From Tilletia caries (lineage: Eukaryota; Basidiomycota; Exobasidiomycetes; Tilletiales; Tilletiaceae), in assembly GCA_032718865.1 (NCBI GenBank), contig JALUTQ010000003.1, positions 1,518,001-1,582,000 on the forward strand: a stretch of 64,000 nucleotides of DNA. The letters run 5' to 3'. The stretch's first letter is position 1. Each line of letters opens with the position of its first letter. The position numbers and the translations under genes were made by a program. Below the pieces are notes generated by a model that saw only the letters and a list, made by a program, of their open reading frames with translations, ran no database searches and was not told the origin of the DNA. Positions 47,765-58,101 of the stretch are shown piece by piece.

Positions 47765-48963
47765 CTGTGAGTGTTACCAATAATAAGCGAATGATGGGTT
47801 AATGATTTGACTTCTGAAACGAGAACGTATCTGATGATGCCAACAGGAACAATAAACAAGGCGCCCCAATGAATCTTCTCCCGCCTTTCACTTGATCCAA
47901 GGGCCAAGGCTTGAAGAGCTCGTGACATTGATTCTGATACATGTGATGATGTTGCCTGCAGCTCACATTCACGCAAGACATTGACAGAGACACCTGCCTC
48001 CTCTGATCTCCCTTATGCGTCTTTCAGCTTTCTCCTTACACACAGTCATCCTCGGACCTCGATCACCGCTCTGGGTCGTAAAGCATGAAGCACGACGACG
48101 TGAGTCAACCCCATTCCCATCTGCCACTGATCTAGGGTCCGACGGTACCCTTCTTCTCCGTTCTGTTCCCGCTCATTCTGATCCCCCTCCGCTTCTGTAA
48201 TTGATTCCTAATATTCTCCCTCTCTAGAGAAACCAGGTCGGAGACAGAGTGGTAGACTACACTCCTTCGCTCTTTCTTTCCGTATGTCGGATCCTTTTCC
48301 GGATCATTCTCGTTCACAATGGACTTAGCATACTCCCCATCTTCAGCCGCAGACGCCCGCTTGCGCTTCCCACAGCACCCCGATGCTTTCATTGGCCTTA
48401 GAGTGAGTCATATGCCCTATACCTAACCGAATCCTCCTCCCGTCGGTATGCTCATCGCGCCTCTGTCATTCACTCAGCGTCAACACCGTCGCTTCCGATG
48501 GATGCAGGCTGCAGCCAGTTTCTCTGGCGAAACGGCATACCCGTTTTTGCGCCCGAGTCAGCCTCTGACCAGACTCTCTCCTCTTCTCATTCTTGCTATC
48601 TGCAGCTCACGCTTCTCTTTCACTGCTTCTTCTCCCCACCTGCAGTCGTTCTCCATCATTTCTTTTTCTCTCCCTCCCGTCTGCTCCCTCGTCCGCTCGC
48701 TCTAGCCGCGCTTGCCTTGAGGTCATCGGGTCCTGCCCCGCACGCTCCACTCCCGGGACTGTGAGTCATATGCTGTTTTCCCGTCGCTGACTCGACTAGC
48801 TTGGTTATCTAACCCTCAGCTCATACACCAGGCACATAGCATCAGCAAAAATGGCCGCACGATTCCAGCAGATCCAACTGGTATGATTTTTCTCGCACCA
48901 GGCGCCATCATAGTCGAGCTGTCACTGACCTCTTCTCTCCCTTTACACGGACTCACAACAACA
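47765..48963. other. Gene-free stretch between two relics
   Basis: A short exon-like frame begins at an ATG near 48319 (MDLAYSPS...) and ends at a GTGAGT. I could not link it to the helicase relic downstream, and no helicase motif I, Ia or II was found here. CT-rich tracts dominate 48540-48720. Confidence 0.35.
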
Positions 48964-50457
48964 GTTCGACAAGGAGGGAGGATTGGGCGTCGGAGAGACA
49001 CGCGCGACAGCGGCTTCGAAAGAAGGAAAGAGCGGGAGTGCTGGCTCTGGACCGCGGTCGTTGAAGTGGACTGAGGAATCAGGAAAGCCTAATCAATCCA
49101 GTCCTTCCTACCGATGGGTTCTTCTGGCTCATTGTCAAGCCTTAAGTGGAATCATGACCCTTCTTTCTTTCTAGCTTGCTGCCTGCTCTACCATTCAATT
49201 TCCTTCGCTCATCGCTGACCGCGTCTCTTTCCCTCCCTTCTTCCTCCTCTCTTTCCCTTTCCCTCGTTTACCGCCAGCCACCAAATCCAGAACTGATTCC
49301 GACGCAATAGCCGACTTCGCTCATCCGTCAACTCCATCTCATTGCCATCGTGCTCGCCAGCATGGGACCTCTGCTTTTTGTAAGCTTGCATTATATGCAT
49401 TATGCACTCTCGACTTGGAACGAGACTGATTGTCCTATATTCCCCTTCAGTAATCGTCAAATGGTTTCGAAGTACTGTGAGCAGATGCAATGCCGCTTCG
49501 AGTCAGATATTTTTGCCCAGATATTTTTGCTGAACTTACCCATTTCCCAACCTTCAGTCGCGTTCTTGCTCAGCGCCAGGTCCAGCGGCGTGGGCTTGAG
49601 CCTCATCGGCGCCAATTGACTTATTCTGTAAATTCTCTTGGCTCTGCCATTTCGCTATCCATTTTGCTACATCTTCTTGAGCACTCTTTGCTGACAACAA
49701 TGTATGAACATCCATCTCCTATCAGGCTTGACAGCGACTGGAACCTTCCAGTGAGGGACAGTCGATGACCAGAATTGTGAGCAATACGAATGTCCATAAG
49801 AGGAGGACCACCCACTGATCAAATCTTTCCTTTGCACAGCACCGTGACGGGCAGAAGGTGCTTCATCTACCGCATGCTCACCTAAGGCACGGTGAGTAGT
49901 CGCGAGAGATGGAGTTTCCCGAATACGGTTGCTGATGACCTTGTGTGCAACAGATGGACGAGAATATCTTCTTGAGACAGCTCAGCAAGATCGGCTTTGG
50001 TGATGCTTTGATGGTGAGCAGTCCAACTCAAGCGCTGTGACTCACACCTGAACGCGACTGATTGACATTTGACTGAGCAACAAGAGGGGGGGGGCCTACA
50101 ATGCCACGAAGAAGGACTCTGATTTCTTCTCCGTCAAAGACGTAAGTCGCCGCAATGCCTTTGGCCGACTGGGCACAATCTGTCTCTACTTCCTGGCTGA
50201 CATGCCCTGTTCTCCGTTCTTCAGCTGCAAGACATCTTCCGAATTCACACCGATTGTCCGCAAGTCGTGCTCGGTGCGGCTGCAGCGGGAACGGCGAACT
50301 GCCTGAGTCTGGTCGAGCTGGCCGTGGTTCCGGAGGCGGGCGATACCACTTCTGGCCCGTCGCCTCGTTCCTCCAGCTGGACATCGGAACGGCTGCTGCC
50401 CCTGGCCCCTGGAATCGCCCAAGATACTCATAGACGGTGTATCATTTCCAGCATAGC
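48964..50457 (+). pseudogene. Rad54/Rdh54-type SNF2 helicase, C-terminal relic
   Basis: Fragments appear in the order of the second RecA lobe of Rad54-family translocases. They are: SLKWTEESGK (about 49060), SNRQMVSKYCEQMQCRF (about 49450-49500), LLSARSSGVGLSLIGAN (motif V, ends 49616), DSDWN (about 49730), QSMTRI, HRDGQK (motif VI, about 49841), MDENIFLRQLSKIGFGDALM (about 49953-50012), FFSVKD, then LQDIFRIHTDC. The FDSDWNP/HRDGQK/GxxDALM wording favours Rdh54/Tid1 over Rad54. It is broken: an expected Arg codon after GAN is TGA (49617-49619); IYRMLT is followed by TAA (49883-49885); frame changes fall in the DSDWN segment and after HRDGQK. Intron-like gaps with GTGAGT...CAG persist, so it is a decayed genomic copy. 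The ATPase lobe (Walker A, DEGH) was not found. Confidence 0.78.
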
Positions 50458-53400
50458 AGCATGATCCATCAAGCGATTTCTGACGCTTTTGGAGCTTGGA
50501 CAGCAATGGGATTGGGAATGTACTGTCATTATTGTCAATTGTGTACACCGCCACGTTCCCAGGATTTTTGTAGCCTATCCTCAAAATTTCCTAGGAGCCT
50601 CCTGAAACTCATAGAAACCACCAGGAGACCATATTGACCAGGATCCTCCTCAACTCATTTTGGACCGGTTCCTCGACATGTCCAGGAGAACACATGTCAG
50701 GGAGGATCCTCAGACCAAAAATGGAAGCATCGGAATTTCCCTCAGCGCTGCTCATGTCCTCTTCTTTCTTGTCAGACTGAGTGTGTTGTGATACGGAGAG
50801 GAGGAGAAATCAAAGGGGCATCGATTGCGCGACCAGAATGCAAACGACATTGATAGAGAGAAATTCGCAGAACAGCAGAAAGGTAAAAGGAACTTGGGGA
50901 GCAAAGTTGCGCGTTGAAGATGAAGAAGTCCTGATGGGGAACGCGCAGAGTCTGGATGAGGAGGGCGAGAGAAGACATCAGATCAGAAAGGAAGAATGGC
51001 TGGGGGGGGGACGATGGAAGATAGCAGTCAGCACTCAGCAGAGAGAAACGGCTGTGAAAGGAAGCTGCGAGTGTGGGAGAGTGGAGACAACGTCAGCAGT
51101 GAGAAGTAGTCAGTGCTCGGGAGGTCAGGGTTCGGGAATCAGGAGACCGAAGGAGCGAAGACTGCAGGAGAAGAGAGAAGTAATGAGGGAGGGTCGGAGG
51201 GAGGCGAGGATGAGCGTGGCTCGGAGAGGGAAGTGCAGTGGAAAGATACTGGTGAGCTGCTGCGCACTGCGCGCGCGATGGGTGACGGAGCTGTCTGTGG
51301 AAAGAATGGGGCTGCTGTTGATGGACGCGTGGTTGTTGGCTGTGCGAATGAATGTGGTGGAAGAGGGTAAGTACAAGCAGCTGCTCCTCCTGTGAGCCTT
51401 TGGGGAGAAGAAAAATTTTCAGTCTTCAAATTATTCGCGACACCGTGTTGCCGACCTCGCGACACCGTGTTGTGAGGGTCTGCCAAATTCTCTGTGTGGA
51501 TCCTGACCCAGGATACCCCAAGAGACCAGTGGGGAGACTCCTCAACATAAGGCTTCTAGGATAGTAAAATTTCATCCTGAGGAGTGTTCCCAACTATCTT
51601 CCAGGATTGAGATTACGCATCTTGGGCAGGAGGATCCTAGCTTAGCCGTTCAGATTTGGTGGTGTAGTGTGAATTGTGATGCGGTCAGGATCGTCGCAGG
51701 ATGCCTCAGCCCTGACGATATCACACGAAGTCCTGAGGAGTGTCGCTCATACTCGTGACCCACGATTGAGTACGAGAGAGACCACGATGACCGCCAGAAC
51801 CCCTCCACGATCATCCTACGAGCTCGCAGCTGCGATTCCCCTGAGCTTTTCGTGGACACTTGGCAGTGTAGGAGGGTCCGGTAAGACGTCCGCGGGTGGT
51901 CTCTCCAAAAATGCTCCCTCAAGGCGTATCTGCGCTCCATTTTTAAAGGGTCTGGGCAAAATGCTCCCAGGACCCTCTTCGCCCAAAACGTCCCAGGAGC
52001 ATCCTGGCACTGATATGATCTCAGGAGCATCCCACAGGCCACCACTGAAACCACTGACAAATATGAATAGAAAGCGAAAATGGATTGCGAAAATGAGCCA
52101 TAGCATACAGCAGAGAAAAGAGAGGTCAATTGACCGAGACGCCTGGGAGAATTCCATCAAGCAACCTCCTCCCTCCAATTCCCTCCTGGATCCGATGTCT
52201 TGAGCCGCCCGCCGTAAACCGTCAAGCTTTTGAAGGCGAAGACTGGAAGGCATCAGCAAGCGAGAACGTTGGGACTTGGAGGGGAACACTGACTGATTGA
52301 GGCCTAAAAAGGCAGAGAGGTATCTACGGAGAGGTGTGCTGCGGTCATGAGAAGCACAGAATAGACGCGAGTCAGTAAACCAGTGACTGTCCACAGTCCA
52401 CGCGGCCAAAGTAAGGAAGACGTACGTGCTGATACTTCTGTTGAGACAAATCAAAAGAAAGGAAGAGAGCGGACAGAAAGTGTGCAAATCTACTCACCTC
52501 TGTTTTAGCGTCGTGGAAACGGCATCGGAGCTGACCAGAAAAGATGGGAAGAAAGATGTCAGCGTCTAGCAATGAGCAGGGTATGACTCTCGGGTGACTG
52601 AGGGTGGTATGAAGAGCTGCTGCTGCTGAAGAGACAGCGAGTGAGTGAGTCAGTCAGTCAGTCAGCCGGTGTGTCTTCGCAAGCAGAGGGGTTAAGGGAG
52701 CAGCGCGTACCCTTTGCGCGTCATCCACCATGCCCTCGCACAGGCCCCAGTGTCGAGATGCGTTGGTGGGGTAAGATTGCGGAGGAAGGCGAAGAGAGGC
52801 GCGGGCTGGTTGTGTCGTGAGCTGCTGATGGGGTGCAATTGAGCCATTGAGGTCAGTGAGGGAGTGAGGGGGGGCAAGTGAGGAGAGGAGGGGGAGGACC
52901 CACTGCGGATCGTGTGCTGTGATGGTGTGCTGTGACGGTGTGAGCGAGTTGAGGATGTGTGCCGTGTGTGAGAGGCTGTGCCCTGTGGTGGTCAGGAAGA
53001 AGGGAACGTGGTTCGTGGAGGGTCGAAAGGCGCGAAAGCGCGAGGCGGAGAGGCCCATGCGCGCACACGCGTCTGCTTGAGCTTGGGCCATCCTGGTGCG
53101 AGATCCAGAGACAGTCGGCCTGTGGTTGATTCGGGGAGGGTCTTCTGTTGGATCTATCCGGGGATGGTTGGCTTGAGGATGCTCCCAGGATGCCTGATTT
53201 GCCTCCATAACGTCCAGGGACGATCGGCAGAAACGTTCGAAATAATACATTTTGGGAAAACGTTATGACTTAAATTCTCAGACTCATCCCCAGACGCTCC
53301 GGCCAAACCATCCTCAGAAGGTCTACACCGCTAAATCACCCGTGGGCCAGTTCACTCGTTTGGCGGTGTAAGCCAACACCAAAAACTTGATCTGCATCGC

Positions 53401-54082
53401 TTCGCTGAGACAAAGTTACCCTTGGTGTGTTGAATCGCGACAGAGAGCTGGACAGCAGCTAGAACGGCGGCACGCTCACCTCGACCAGGTCAGGGCAATG
53501 GTCTCTCTCATCGATGCGGCGGACAGCGCCAGGCATGGAGGGTGCGAGCGAGGAAGAGATGGTGCTGACTGCTGATGAGATGAAGCGGGCGGTGGGCGGT
53601 GACCAGGTGGTGACCGGGTGGTGACGGTGATAATTTTGGAGAGTTATTGGAGAGGGGAAGTTCGGCAGTTGAAATTACATAGGTGGGCTTTGGACGGCGG
53701 GCATGAAGCGAGTGCCCCTCAGTTTGTAATGGGTTGTGTAATGTGTAATTTTGTGTTCGGTTTGTTGGCATTCCCAAAGCCAGCGCCGTTGATCCGCACA
53801 CCTCGCCGTCTGCAGTCTGGCTCTCGCACCTTGCACCTCATCTCGCTCGCTCGCCTGCCTGGACTGATTTACTGATCGGCGGCCGTCTTTCTTTCTTTCG
53901 TCCATCCAACGCACCACGCACCCACACTCACTTGGCCACCCGCCTCTCACACTCACTCACTCTCTCTCCCTCTCTCCCTCTCTCTGCTCTCCCCTTTGCT
54001 CTGGCTCTCCTCTCCCCTCCTCTCCCAACAGCGCTCTCCCTTAATCATACCGGACACCTCCCCCCACCAGGCAAAAGACGCA
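50458..54082. other. Gene-free repeat-bearing stretch and promoter of next gene
   Basis: No supported gene. Between about 50560 and 52040 imperfect CCAGGATCCTC / AGGAGCATCCTG-type motifs recur. CAGT tandem units lie near 52651-52668. The dispersed repeat copy B is at 52945-53118. A short inverted pair TACACCGC...GCGGTGTA spans 53324-53370. CT-rich sequence from about 53930 probably marks the promoter and leader of the gene at 54083. Confidence 0.4.
52945..53118 (-). repeat. Dispersed repeat, copy B
   Basis: Reverse-strand copy of 2980-3145. The shared core reads MAQAQADACARMGLSAS. Sequence beyond the core on the minus strand stays open to about 52654 and is Pro/Ser/His-rich, without recognised domains. 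The two copies differ enough to be old. Confidence 0.65.
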
Positions 54083-56683
54083 ATGAACCCCTCTCAGTCG
54101 GTCGGTTCGCTCGCTTCGTCCTCCCACGGCCAGAGCAGGAACTCCGGCGCATGGGGTCTCGGATACGGGATGCTCGCAGACGACGCTCACTCGGACGACG
54201 ACGACGACTCTGACGACGAGCGCATAAGGCCTGGTGCTGCCCCGGTTGCCTCCAAACAGCAGGCTCAGCCTCAACAACAGCAGCAGCAACAGCATCAACA
54301 CCAGCACCAAGGTTCATCAGCTGCCATCCAGGCCATCGCACAACAGCTCGGCAACGTCCTCGCCACCCCACAGCCACCCAACGAACACCGTGCATCCTGG
54401 GGCACTCGAGCCAAAGCCGTCGGCGATCGTCCACCAGACTCGGCCAGTCAGAACCCGCCCAGTCTCAAGCTGCTGGGCCTCAAGAGCGCAAAAGATATCG
54501 CAGCCACCGGTGGAGCCTCAGGATCAGCACACGGACACAACAACGCCGGATACCCATCCTCACCCGTATTTGCCCCCGTACCCTCGCCCACGACCGCCTA
54601 TCCAGGTCCTTCACAGCAGCAGCAACAGCAACAGGGCGTTCCTCTCCCACCTTCAGCACAGTCCCAGCAGTCCTCCCTGGCTGGTTCTCGGGACTCGCCT
54701 CTTCAAAAACCTCAACAGCATATGGGTATGGACCGATCTCCGTCGAATCCATACTTCCCACCTCAACCCGTGCCTCAGTCACAGCAGCAGCAACAGCAAC
54801 CTCAGCAACAGCAACAGCAACAGCAGATGCAAGGGCACGGCAGTGCATACGTCCCCATCACCCGTGGTACCGCGCCGCAATCACCATCACTCCTGAACTA
54901 CGGACAGCCATCAGCACCGTCGTGGAGCATGACTCCTGGCCCAGGATCGCCAGGCATTGCGAGTCGTCAGCTTAACATCCCTTCTGCCCAAGCTGCAGCC
55001 GGTGGAGGGATGATGAGGACGCCTTCGCCCGGTCCGGCCGGAATGGGCCAGGCCCGACCTGGCTATGCACCTGGACCTGGTCCTCAAGAGGGGCAGGGTC
55101 AGGGGCTGCCAGGTCAACAGCAGCAACAACAGCAGCAGCAGCAACAACAGCAACAACAGCAACAGCAGCAGCAACAACAACGTGGAATGAATGCAGGCGG
55201 TCCATCTCCAAGTCCTTTGGGTCCCGGTCGACCTCAGCCGCAACAGCAACAGCAGATGATGAATGCTGGACCACCACAGTCGCAGGGCCGGGCTATGCCT
55301 GCCTCGAACGGTATCGACCGATCGATGAGTCCCAATCCTGCTGCAATGGGACAGGGTGGACCTGCCTATGCACAAGGACAGGGACAAGGTCAGGGGCAGG
55401 TTGCGATGCCTCGGCCACCCCCAGCCTCTGCCGCCGGCTCGGCCCGGCAGAACCTCTTCCGACGCAGTTTGGCATTTGTGACCGGCTCCCCTCTGGCCAC
55501 CCCTGGCGGCGGTGTCGGCCCTGACGGACAGCAAATGCCGACTCCCCGCGGACAGCCGAACAACATGCCTCCCGCTTCTTCGAACGACGGCAAACAGAAG
55601 AGTCTCTTCCGCCGCTCGATGGCCTGGTTCGGTGCCGGTGGAGCGGCGAGCGGACCTTCTTCCTCCTCTGGTGGCCCCACCTCGCTCGCCCCGGGCGGTG
55701 GAGGTGGACCCGGCGGGAATGGTACGGGCCCCCGTCTTGTGACGATGGAAGGCGAGAAGGACGAAAAGCCGAGCGTCTCCCGGAAATCGGTCGTCCTCGG
55801 CGGAGGGGCGGAGGGCAACGAGTGGGACGTCGACGGCGACGGTGCGCATTTCTGGAAACGGTTCAGCTCGGCGCAACGGCATGCGAACATGGGTAAAGAC
55901 GATGCGTTGAACCTGTCGTCGGAGACGTGGTTGCGGAAGGTCCGGCGCGGGCATCGCAAGTTGAACTATATGGCTGCCATCTTTGGGCTGTGCATTATTG
56001 GGGCTATCATTGGTGTTGTGGTTTGGAGGGAGAGTGGGGATTCGAATGGGAACACTGGTGTGCCTGTCTCGGTGCAGAACGCTGACTTTGGGCCTTCGGA
56101 CGGTGGGATTGTTGGCGGGCCTAACAATGGGGTGACCTCGACCGTTGCTGGTTCTGGTGCTGGACGGGGAGCGGGTGCCGGTGCACAGCCGACAGCTGCC
56201 GCCGGAGCGGGTGCCGGTGCACAGCCGACAGCTGCCGCCGGTGCTGGAGCCGGTGCCGGTAGTGGCAGCGGCAGTGGCAGTGGTTCCGGGTACGACGATG
56301 GCTCCTATGCGGACCAGGTGGATGAGACTGCTTCGTCGACGAAGAAGAGCACGAAGAAGCACAAGCACCACCCCGACAAGGGCAACAAGAAGAACAACGA
56401 TCGTCGACGGCGTCATCACTACCAGCGAGAGCTGCAGCTGCGACGCGGGCGTCGGGCTGAGGAGCTGAGGAGTGGAGGTGGGCATGATCGGGCGTTGGAT
56501 CGGTTCGAAGAGGAGCGGCAGGAGGAGCGGGAGCGGGAGGAGGAGGTCGCGGTGGATGGCAAGGTTCTTGAGCTTCGGACGGCGGTTCCGTGGGGAGTGG
56601 AGAGGGAGTTGGAGCGGATCGGGCGTGAACAGGGGCGGGATCTTGTGGCTCGAGCTGGACCCACACCTGCTCCGTTTGCGTGA
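54083..56683 (+). CDS. Gln/Gly/Pro-rich single-pass membrane protein of unknown function
   Basis: A single exon of 2601 nt encodes 866 residues from the first ATG after a CT-rich leader. I recognise no enzyme domain. An acidic patch lies near residues 33-45. Residues 50-480 are low-complexity with several poly-Gln runs, the longest about 24. Two similar short motifs (NLFRRSLAF and SLFRRSMAW) occur near 455 and 512. A hydrophobic segment around 628-650 (MAAIFGLCIIGAIIGVVVW) follows a basic stretch, consistent with one transmembrane helix. Beyond it is an Ala/Gly repeat containing two GAQPTAAAGAGAG units, a Gly-Ser repeat, a Lys/His-rich stretch and an Arg/Glu-rich helix. The layout (disordered cytoplasmic N part, one helix, low-complexity outer part) recalls fungal wall-stress or polarity membrane proteins, but that is only a guess. 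The long antisense frame here is compositional. Confidence 0.68.
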   Translation: MNPSQSVGSLASSSHGQSRNSGAWGLGYGMLADDAHSDDDDDSDDERIRPGAAPVASKQQAQPQQQQQQQHQHQHQGSSAAIQAIAQQLGNVLATPQPPNEHRASWGTRAKAVGDRPPDSASQNPPSLKLLGLKSAKDIAATGGASGSAHGHNNAGYPSSPVFAPVPSPTTAYPGPSQQQQQQQGVPLPPSAQSQQSSLAGSRDSPLQKPQQHMGMDRSPSNPYFPPQPVPQSQQQQQQPQQQQQQQQMQGHGSAYVPITRGTAPQSPSLLNYGQPSAPSWSMTPGPGSPGIASRQLNIPSAQAAAGGGMMRTPSPGPAGMGQARPGYAPGPGPQEGQGQGLPGQQQQQQQQQQQQQQQQQQQQQQRGMNAGGPSPSPLGPGRPQPQQQQQMMNAGPPQSQGRAMPASNGIDRSMSPNPAAMGQGGPAYAQGQGQGQGQVAMPRPPPASAAGSARQNLFRRSLAFVTGSPLATPGGGVGPDGQQMPTPRGQPNNMPPASSNDGKQKSLFRRSMAWFGAGGAASGPSSSSGGPTSLAPGGGGGPGGNGTGPRLVTMEGEKDEKPSVSRKSVVLGGGAEGNEWDVDGDGAHFWKRFSSAQRHANMGKDDALNLSSETWLRKVRRGHRKLNYMAAIFGLCIIGAIIGVVVWRESGDSNGNTGVPVSVQNADFGPSDGGIVGGPNNGVTSTVAGSGAGRGAGAGAQPTAAAGAGAGAQPTAAAGAGAGAGSGSGSGSGSGYDDGSYADQVDETASSTKKSTKKHKHHPDKGNKKNNDRRRRHHYQRELQLRRGRRAEELRSGGGHDRALDRFEEERQEEREREEEVAVDGKVLELRTAVPWGVERELERIGREQGRDLVARAGPTPAPFA

Positions 56684-57817
56684 GCGCGCCCTCCTCGCGG
56701 AATCATCAACATCGACAAACGGCACACGCTTCCTTCAACCCCCACCAACTTTCGACTTCGAACCATCACCTCTTCTCACACTCGCGCTTTATTTTCCCCC
56801 CTTGGACCATATACACATCTCACCACACTCATTTGACTTCTTCGCACTTCGCCCGCCTCCCATCATCACACATACATTTGGTCTCCCAGGTTCATATCCT
56901 CACTCACTCCCACCCTTACCCACGGTCCTTACGGCATACCTTTTATTCCTACTCTCTCACACACTCTCTCTTCCTGGTCTCTGCTTTTTGCTCTATTGGC
57001 TCCCCTCTCCTCTTTTACTTTTTTCTCACTACCTCTCGCCTCTACCAATCAATGAACACTGCCTTGCTGGTGATACTCTGCGTTCCTCGTCTCCCCATCG
57101 GCACCCCTGTTTCTAGTTGAGTTTGGGGGAGGGTGCGTGCGTAATAAGATGAGCCATTCATTGAGCCCCTGTTCTACAGGCTGAGTTTCCGGAGGGTTGT
57201 GCAGATGAGAAGCGCGATAGGGGCCATGCTGGCGAATGGCGAATGGCGAATGGCGAATGGCGAATGGCGAATGGCTCGAGCGCGTGTTTCCCACGCCTCG
57301 CGCCCGCCTGTAACCTGTTCGTTCGTTCATCTCATAAAAAGATTCAAATGCCATGGGCCTCGAGTTCACTGGCCGACTCGGGGTCCGCCGCCTGCGGGTG
57401 ACAAGTTTGAAGTTACAGCCGCGCCCGCCATGCCCTCGTCCAATAATGTGTTCAAGTAGTGAGAGGGATAGGATGACGAGGATGAAGGCGACAACAGCAG
57501 GCAAGGCAGTTACCGCGTCATTCACGAATGAGCGCAACGGATGAACAGCCAGAAGGACACAGATGGTTGCGGCGTCGTCCGGAGTGTGCTGAGTGGGAAG
57601 TGGGAAAGCGAAGGAGGCAGGGCAGCAGGAATAAGCGGAGTTGGATAATGATGAAGGTGGCGTCTTTTCTCACTACTTCGCCCCGCCCCGGCGCTCGGTT
57701 CCTGAATCCTGGATTTAACGCACGCCAGCGGGCAGCGAAGCAGCGCGGGGGGATCGAGCGGAAGAACCCCAAGAAACGGCCCCGCCTCTCTCTGCTTTTA
57801 GAATAAGGCGCAGCGGG
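56684..57817. other. Intergenic, tandem repeat and promoter of bZIP gene
   Basis: Contains the 3' flank of the membrane-protein gene and a 7-bp tandem repeat (unit GCGAATG, about six copies, 57231-57275). No gene was found. Confidence 0.5.
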
Positions 57818-57824
57818 TATATAA
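57818..57824 (+). promoter_or_regulatory. TATA box of bZIP gene
   Basis: TATATAA lies about 280 bp before the ATG at 58102 and just upstream of a CT-rich leader. Two ACGTGG hexamers (57846-57851, 57855-57860) follow. The leader also has a probable intron (58023-58082, GTGAGT...CAG). TATA identity is by sequence only. Confidence 0.5.
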
Positions 57825-58101
57825 GAAGCGTGGAGAAGGCCGTCGACGTGGAAGACGTGGAAATCCCTACCTACCTACCTACCTACTCACTCAGCTTTCT
57901 CTCTCTTCTATCTACTTTTTTACTCTCTCTCTCGCTCTCTCACTCTCTCTTCACCACTTGTATTATTCTTTGACTACCTCACACTCCTCCACCGCTTCAG
58001 CTCGACATCCAACCACACAACAGTGAGTCTAGCCCTTATTAACCATATATGAACGCTGTGCTCATCCCTCCCTCCTGAACAGAGCTACCAAACGATCAGC
58101 C

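Noticed and set aside
50544..53370. A 2.8-kb transposon bounded by TACACCGCC and GGCGGTGTA
   Set aside because: Only 9 bp match at the outer ends, flanks lack a target duplication, and no transposase lies inside; the shared motif is reported separately.
54911..56725. 604-codon open frame on the minus strand
   Set aside because: It mirrors the Gln-rich gene: poly-Leu runs are the complement of CAG/CAA repeats. There is no domain, and the plus frame has a better start and a transmembrane segment.
57231..57275. Short regularly spaced repeats resembling a CRISPR array
   Set aside because: It is a simple 7-bp tandem repeat with no spacers, in a eukaryotic genome.
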